Below, piece by piece: positions 59,941 through 64,000 of a DNA stretch of 64,000 nt (the stretch's first letter is position 1; the number at the start of each line of letters is the position of its first letter). Origin of the DNA: Acidaminobacter sp. (GTDB lineage Bacteria > Bacillota_A > Clostridia > Peptostreptococcales > Acidaminobacteraceae); contig WXFH01000019.1 in assembly GCA_009881125.1 (NCBI GenBank), positions 124,001 through 188,000 of the forward strand. The letters are read 5' to 3'. The notes beneath the pieces were generated by a model. That model was not told the origin of the DNA, did no database searches, and worked only from the letters and a program-made list of their open reading frames with translations. The translations under genes were made by a program, and so were the position numbers.

Positions 59941-60462
59941 TTGGAGACTGGAAAGGGTTATATTCACATTTACACAGGCAATGGCAAAGGTAAAACAACG
60001 GCTGCTTTTGGACTTGCTGTCCGTGCGGCTATGTCTGGAAAGAAAGTCTACATTGGGCAATTCGTCAAAGGTATGGCCTACAGTGAAACAAAATGCTCAG
60101 CATATATTCCCGGGATTGAAATCGAGCAGTTCGGGACAACTTGCTATATAGATCGAAATCCGGATGAAGAAGATGTTCAGCGGGCAAAGAACGGACTTGA
60201 AAAATGCAAAGCTATGATGAAGAGCGGGGATATTGATGTCGTGATTTTGGATGAAATTACGATAGCGGTTTACTTTAAACTTCTGACAGATGATGAAGTG
60301 TTGGGTGCACTGAAAGTGAAAGCTGAGCACGTCGAGGTTGTCCTGACAGGCCGTTACGCTTCGGAATTATTAATTGATGCAGCTGACCTGGTCAGTGAAA
60401 TTCAAGAGGTTAAACATTACTACAGACAAGGTGTGCTTTCGCGAGAAGGTATAGACTGCTAA
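59941..60462 (+). CDS. cobO: ATP:corrinoid adenosyltransferase (CobA/CobO type)
   Basis: 173 residues from TTG 59941 (GGAAGGG spacing favours it over ATG 59932). P-loop GNGKGKTTAAFGLAVRA and KVYIGQFVKGMAYSE are typical; DVVILDEI is the Walker-B-like motif. It adenosylates the cobalt of corrinoids, making coenzyme B12 for mutases and eliminases common in amino-acid fermenters. Single gene, strong terminator follows. Confidence 0.92.
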   Translation: METGKGYIHIYTGNGKGKTTAAFGLAVRAAMSGKKVYIGQFVKGMAYSETKCSAYIPGIEIEQFGTTCYIDRNPDEEDVQRAKNGLEKCKAMMKSGDIDVVILDEITIAVYFKLLTDDEVLGALKVKAEHVEVVLTGRYASELLIDAADLVSEIQEVKHYYRQGVLSREGIDC

Positions 60463-60464
60463 TC

Positions 60465-60505
60465 AAAAAGGACAGAGCCATCAAAAATGGCTCTGTCCTT
60501 TTTTA
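60465..60505. terminator. Strong bidirectional terminator
   Basis: AAAAGGACAGAGCCAT pairs perfectly with ATGGCTCTGTCCTTTT around a short A-rich loop. Ends the corrinoid adenosyltransferase gene and the convergent TRAP operon. Confidence 0.95.
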
Positions 60506-60585
60506 GAAGAAGCTTTACAACTAAATTTCATGGCTGGCCGCGGGTTGATCCCGCGCATACAACCATAATGTCAGTCTGGCGAAGC

Positions 60586-62628
60586 TTAAGCAGTTGCGAC
60601 TTTCTCTTTTTTCGCTCTCGCACGCTGTAATATGACAACGACAACGAGGACTGCAAGACCAAAGGCATCTGAAGTCAGACCTGGAACCAGGAGACCAAGA
60701 GCGCCTGCGAGCAGCATGATCCGCTCGTAAATTTTGCATTTGACTATTAAGAAGTTTTCAACTGCACCACCGAGACATACTATGCCCAGCATAGCTGTGA
60801 GAATAACCGGAATGGCCGTATAGAATGGTAAAAATACGACTTGGTCCCCTATGACCTCTTTGACGAGAATCAGTCTTGAATCAATGGCGAAAATATAAGG
60901 GACAATGAAGGCCGCGGAGGCTAATTTGACGGCCTGGAATCCGGTTTTCATGGAATTGGCGCCAGCTATTCCTGCGCCTGCGTAAGCGGCCAGAGCGACC
61001 GGAGGTGTGATGTCTGCGACGACGCCAAAGTAAAGGATAAAGAGATGCGCTGCCATTAAATTGACTTCCAGCTTGATGAGCGCAGGTACAGCCATGGTTG
61101 CGAGGACAATGTATTTGGCCGTGGTTGGAAGGCCCATGCCCAGGATGATAGAAGCGATCATGGTAAAGAACAGCGTTGGCAGAAGCATGCCTTGAGCAAG
61201 TGTTACAATGAGCTCTGCGATGCGAAGACCAAGACCGGTCAGGGTTACCACACCTACAATCATACCAGCGCAGGCGCAGGCGCAGGCAACGCCCAAGGCG
61301 CCTTTTGCGCCGCTTTCCAGCGCGGAGAAAAATAACTTAACGGTAAACGATTGATCCCTCTTGATCAATGTGACTGCGACTGCCATTAAGACACTGATGC
61401 CGATGGCATAGAATGCTGAAATCAAAGGCGTGAAGCCCATAATCAGAAAAGCTATGATAACAAAGAGCGGCACGAGCAAATAACCCTGGCTCAGCATGAT
61501 CTTCTTGACGCTAGGAAGCTGGCTCTTAGGAAGTCCTTTGAGACCGAGTTTGCTTGCTTCAAGGTGAACCATGGTCCCTACAGCGAAGTAATAAAGGACT
61601 GCGGGAATGGCAGCAGCTGCGATAATTTTTATGTATGGAATTCCGGTAAACTCAGCCATGATGAAAGCTGCTGCGCCCATAACCGGCGGCATAATCTGAC
61701 CGCCCGTTGAAGCCGCGGCTTCAACAGCGCCGGCAAAGTAAGGTTTGTAACCAACGCGCTTCATAAGTGGAATGGTAAATGCGCCTGTTGTAACTGTATT
61801 GGCAACAGAACTGCCGGAAATGGATCCCATAAAACCGCTGGCAACTACAGCAGTCATTGCAGGACCGCTTTTTAAATGGCCTGTCAATCCGTAAGCCAAA
61901 TCGATGAAGAATTTGCCAACGCCGGTCTTATCGAGAAAGGCGCCAAACAAGATAAACATAAAGACAAAAGTCGCTGAAACGCCTGTAGGTATACCCAGCA
62001 GACCTTCGGTAGTCAAATACATGTGGCTGATGATCCGTTCAAAACTAAAACCCCGGTGAGCGAGTACGCCGGGCAGATAAGGACCGAATTTTGCATAAGA
62101 GAGAAAGAGGATTGCGACGATTGGCAGTTCCGGACCTACAACACGTCTGGTAACTTCAAGGGTCAGCAGAATCGCCAGGGCACCCAATACAATATCGACC
62201 TGAGATATGTCGCCGCCTTTGCGCGCTATTTGATCGACAAAGACAAACAAGTAACCAAAGACGACAATGGCTATGGCAGCGAAGCCGAAATCGAGAATAG
62301 AGGCCTTGGTTTTGCTGCTTTTTTTACCTGCAGGATATAAAAGGAATCCAAGTGTAAAGGCGAGAATTAAGTGCAGGGAGCGCTGACGGACGGATAACAG
62401 CGTGCCAAATCCTGCGGTATAAAGATGGAAAAGTGACATGCCTATGGCAATTATAGTGACCAATTTTGATACTATTCCGGTCAGCTTCCTGAGTTTACTC
62501 GTATCCTTGTCAAATTTATCAAGAAGGACCTCAGCATCCAAAGGTTCGTGGTCGGGGTTAAATTCAGGGGTTGGTGTTTGGGGTGATTGTGGATCCTGAT
62601 CTGGATGTAACTGCTTGTCGTCTGTCAT
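60586..62628 (-). CDS. TRAP transporter fused permease (4TM/12TM), TAXI type
   Basis: 680 residues with many membrane segments. The small and large TRAP permease parts are fused; GVSATFVFMFILFGAFLDKTG, GFMGSISGSSVANTVTTGAF and GLPTTAKYIVLATMAVPAL are characteristic. It moves an organic acid with Na+ or H+ using the TAXI binding protein encoded upstream. ATG 62628 overlaps the stop of the DUF1850 gene. Confidence 0.95.
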   Translation of the reverse strand: MTDDKQLHPDQDPQSPQTPTPEFNPDHEPLDAEVLLDKFDKDTSKLRKLTGIVSKLVTIIAIGMSLFHLYTAGFGTLLSVRQRSLHLILAFTLGFLLYPAGKKSSKTKASILDFGFAAIAIVVFGYLFVFVDQIARKGGDISQVDIVLGALAILLTLEVTRRVVGPELPIVAILFLSYAKFGPYLPGVLAHRGFSFERIISHMYLTTEGLLGIPTGVSATFVFMFILFGAFLDKTGVGKFFIDLAYGLTGHLKSGPAMTAVVASGFMGSISGSSVANTVTTGAFTIPLMKRVGYKPYFAGAVEAAASTGGQIMPPVMGAAAFIMAEFTGIPYIKIIAAAAIPAVLYYFAVGTMVHLEASKLGLKGLPKSQLPSVKKIMLSQGYLLVPLFVIIAFLIMGFTPLISAFYAIGISVLMAVAVTLIKRDQSFTVKLFFSALESGAKGALGVACACACAGMIVGVVTLTGLGLRIAELIVTLAQGMLLPTLFFTMIASIILGMGLPTTAKYIVLATMAVPALIKLEVNLMAAHLFILYFGVVADITPPVALAAYAGAGIAGANSMKTGFQAVKLASAAFIVPYIFAIDSRLILVKEVIGDQVVFLPFYTAIPVILTAMLGIVCLGGAVENFLIVKCKIYERIMLLAGALGLLVPGLTSDAFGLAVLVVVVILQRARAKKEKVATA

Positions 62629-63197
62629 TTTATAACCTCCTTGATGACATAGTAAAGCAGAGGCGCGCGTATGGAAATAAACTCAACCGCTTGACCGGGA
62701 CTTGAAAACGTGACAAAAGGGATATCCTGATCTCTGATCAATAGCCTGTGATTAGCCCTAACTGCGCCTGTTCTGTAAACAAGATGATCCATTTTCAACT
62801 GGATATTAAAAATCCTGAAACTGTCCTCTGTTATTTCAAAGTCATAGGGTGTCGTTGCGGGAAGGCCGGCACCGTAAGTTGAAAACAGAGTTTCGTCCAG
62901 AATCACATCTCCAGCCTTGTCAATATGGTAACGCTCTGTCACTGGTGATAGTTGAACTGAATGTGTATAGATAATATCGAAAGTTTCATTCGGTTTAAGA
63001 CGCCACATTCCCAGTTGGGTGCCTGAGCGGTCGTCTCTTGCCAATAGCCAAAGTTGTGGCCAAAGCGACAATAATAAAAGCAGTAAAATTAAAAAAAAAG
63101 CAGAACGGATGAGAAAGACTCGATTTATAAAGCCGTTTTGGTTTAAAGAGCGAGGTATTGGGAATCTTTGCACCCAATACCTCGTTTGATCAAACAC
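62625..63197 (-). CDS. DUF1850 protein of the TAXI-TRAP operon
   Basis: 190 residues with one N-terminal membrane segment (FFLILLLLLLSLWPQLWLL) and the DUF1850 core FDIIYTHSVQLSPVTERYHI. DUF1850 genes are frequent partners between TAXI binding proteins and fused permeases; their function is unknown. The start GTG 63197 is uncertain: it has no good ribosome site, and a perfect 12-bp hairpin (63151-63184) covers its first codons. Confidence 0.85.
   Translation of the reverse strand: MFDQTRYWVQRFPIPRSLNQNGFINRVFLIRSAFFLILLLLLLSLWPQLWLLARDDRSGTQLGMWRLKPNETFDIIYTHSVQLSPVTERYHIDKAGDVILDETLFSTYGAGLPATTPYDFEITEDSFRIFNIQLKMDHLVYRTGAVRANHRLLIRDQDIPFVTFSSPGQAVEFISIRAPLLYYVIKEVIK
63151..63184 (-). other. 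Intercistronic hairpin after the TAXI gene
   Basis: CGAGGTATTGGG pairs perfectly with CCCAATACCTCG (12 bp, 10-nt loop), with no long T-run. It may stabilise the upstream binding-protein mRNA or weaken expression of DUF1850 and the permease. Confidence 0.6.
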
Positions 63198-63199
63198 TT

Positions 63200-64000
63200 T
63201 TATTTAATACCCATTTCGTCATAGTACTTCTGAGCACCTGGGTGAAGATCGATAGGCATACCGGCGAGAGCAGTTTCTAGCTTGATGTCGTTGCCTCTCT
63301 GGTGAGTGTCGATGATCACTTGGCGTTGTTCAAACATTGATTTGGTAAGGTTGTATGCGAGCGTCTCATCCATATCTTCGCTGACGATTAACATTGCCAT
63401 AACAGCGGCAGTCGTAACATCCGCATCACTACCTTTGTAAGTGCCGCCTGGAACGACAACTTCTGTATAGAAAGGATATGCTGCGATCATTTCAGTAATT
63501 TTTGCTGAGTCAATAGGAACTATGACGATATCAGCTGTTTGTGCAACTTCGCTGATTGCAGAAGTTGGAAGGCCTGCAGTGATGAAGGCTGCGTCGATTT
63601 GTTTGTTCTTAATCTGGTCAGCCGCTTCGTTGAAGGACAGGAAGTCAGCTTTGGCAAGATCTTCATACTTAATGCCGTGAGCTTCGAGAATCTGACGCGC
63701 ATTCGCTTCTGCGCCGGAACCTGGAGCGCCGACTGCAACTTTCTTACCCTTGAGGTCATCCACTGAAGCAATACCGCTGTCTTTGGTTGCGATAATTTGT
63801 ACAACTTCAGGATAAAGCATTGCCATTCCGCGGATGTTGGTGATTTTTTCTTTGTCTGCAAAAATCTCAGTTCCGTTGTAAGCATAGAAAGTGACGTCGT
63901 TTTGGACGAAGGCGATTTCAGCTTCACCCTTTGATACGAGACCTACGTTTTCAACAGATGCGCCTGTAGCTTGAGCGTTAGCGGTTACGCCAGGGACGTT
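63200..64000 (-). CDS. TAXI-family TRAP substrate-binding protein (5' end beyond window)
   Basis: 267 codons of the C-terminal part are in the window, open to the right edge; the missing part should hold a signal peptide. GKKVAVGAPGSGAEANARQIL, DQIKNKQIDAAFITAGLP and the C-terminal LHPGAQKYYDEMGI are characteristic of the TAXI group. It captures the substrate outside the membrane and passes it to the fused permease. Ligands of TAXI proteins are often glutamate or other dicarboxylates; not identifiable here. Confidence 0.94.
   Translation of the reverse strand, partial: NVPGVTANAQATGASVENVGLVSKGEAEIAFVQNDVTFYAYNGTEIFADKEKITNIRGMAMLYPEVVQIIATKDSGIASVDDLKGKKVAVGAPGSGAEANARQILEAHGIKYEDLAKADFLSFNEAADQIKNKQIDAAFITAGLPTSAISEVAQTADIVIVPIDSAKITEMIAAYPFYTEVVVPGGTYKGSDADVTTAAVMAMLIVSEDMDETLAYNLTKSMFEQRQVIIDTHQRGNDIKLETALAGMPIDLHPGAQKYYDEMGIK

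Overview
The window looks like a chromosome segment of an anaerobic, low-to-mid GC Gram-positive (Clostridia-type) bacterium. The evidence is strong purine-rich Shine-Dalgarno sites, many TTG/GTG starts, an aldehyde:ferredoxin oxidoreductase under a sigma-54 activator, an Opp/Dpp peptide uptake operon, a TAXI-TRAP transporter, and a prophage with Firmicutes-type genes. The genus is not determinable by eye; an amino-acid or peptide fermenter is an inference.

Left host part (1-14376): an AOR-family oxidoreductase (partial at the left edge, leftward) with a textbook -24/-12 promoter; its probable AcoR-type activator; oppBCDF followed by the lipoprotein oppA; an orphan HypE/AIR-synthase-like protein; rph, an ITP/XTP pyrophosphatase and a YfcE-type phosphodiesterase in one tight cluster; then six tRNA genes (Pro, Gly, His, Gln, Lys, Arg) behind one promoter.

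Middle (14360-57040): a complete-looking, AT-richer prophage of about 42.7 kb inserted in the 3' end of tRNA-Arg, bounded by a 17-bp direct repeat. Leftward genes at the left end are a large serine integrase, a small membrane protein and a LexA/CI-type repressor. Rightward early genes include a Cro-like protein, a Rha-type regulator, RecT with a PD-(D/E)XK nuclease, three HNH proteins (one HNH lies inside the replication initiator), a helicase-loader-like protein, a MazG-like protein, ThyX, RusA and SSB. A small leftward accessory cluster (31370-32399) precedes the packaging genes. The late genes are terminase, portal, a Prp-like protease, scaffold, an N4-gp56-type capsid protein, connector and nozzle-like proteins, a YadA-head-like fibre, lysis genes, an internal virion protein and a giant polyvalent protein of about 3,400 residues (pore-like segment, adenine methylase, Strawberry-notch helicase). 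No tape measure or tail tube gene is visible, so a podovirus-like particle is inferred. The large terminase subunit carries a stop codon inside its P-loop, so this copy may be packaging-defective.

Right host part (57041-64000): the displaced terminator of the tRNA operon, a nitroreductase-family protein, an AEC-type permease, an NRDE/TANGO2 protein, a corrinoid adenosyltransferase, and a leftward TAXI-TRAP operon (substrate-binding protein, DUF1850, fused permease) running off the right edge.

The most unusual features are an inverted 10-bp repeat that frames a reconstructed ~50-bp attP and recurs at least eight times in the prophage but was not seen in the flanks; the integrase gene reading through attL so that its C-terminus is host-encoded; the terminase P-loop interruption; a candidate overprinted gene in the disordered linker of the giant protein; and a phage Prp-like protease paired with a shared N-terminal motif in scaffold and capsid.
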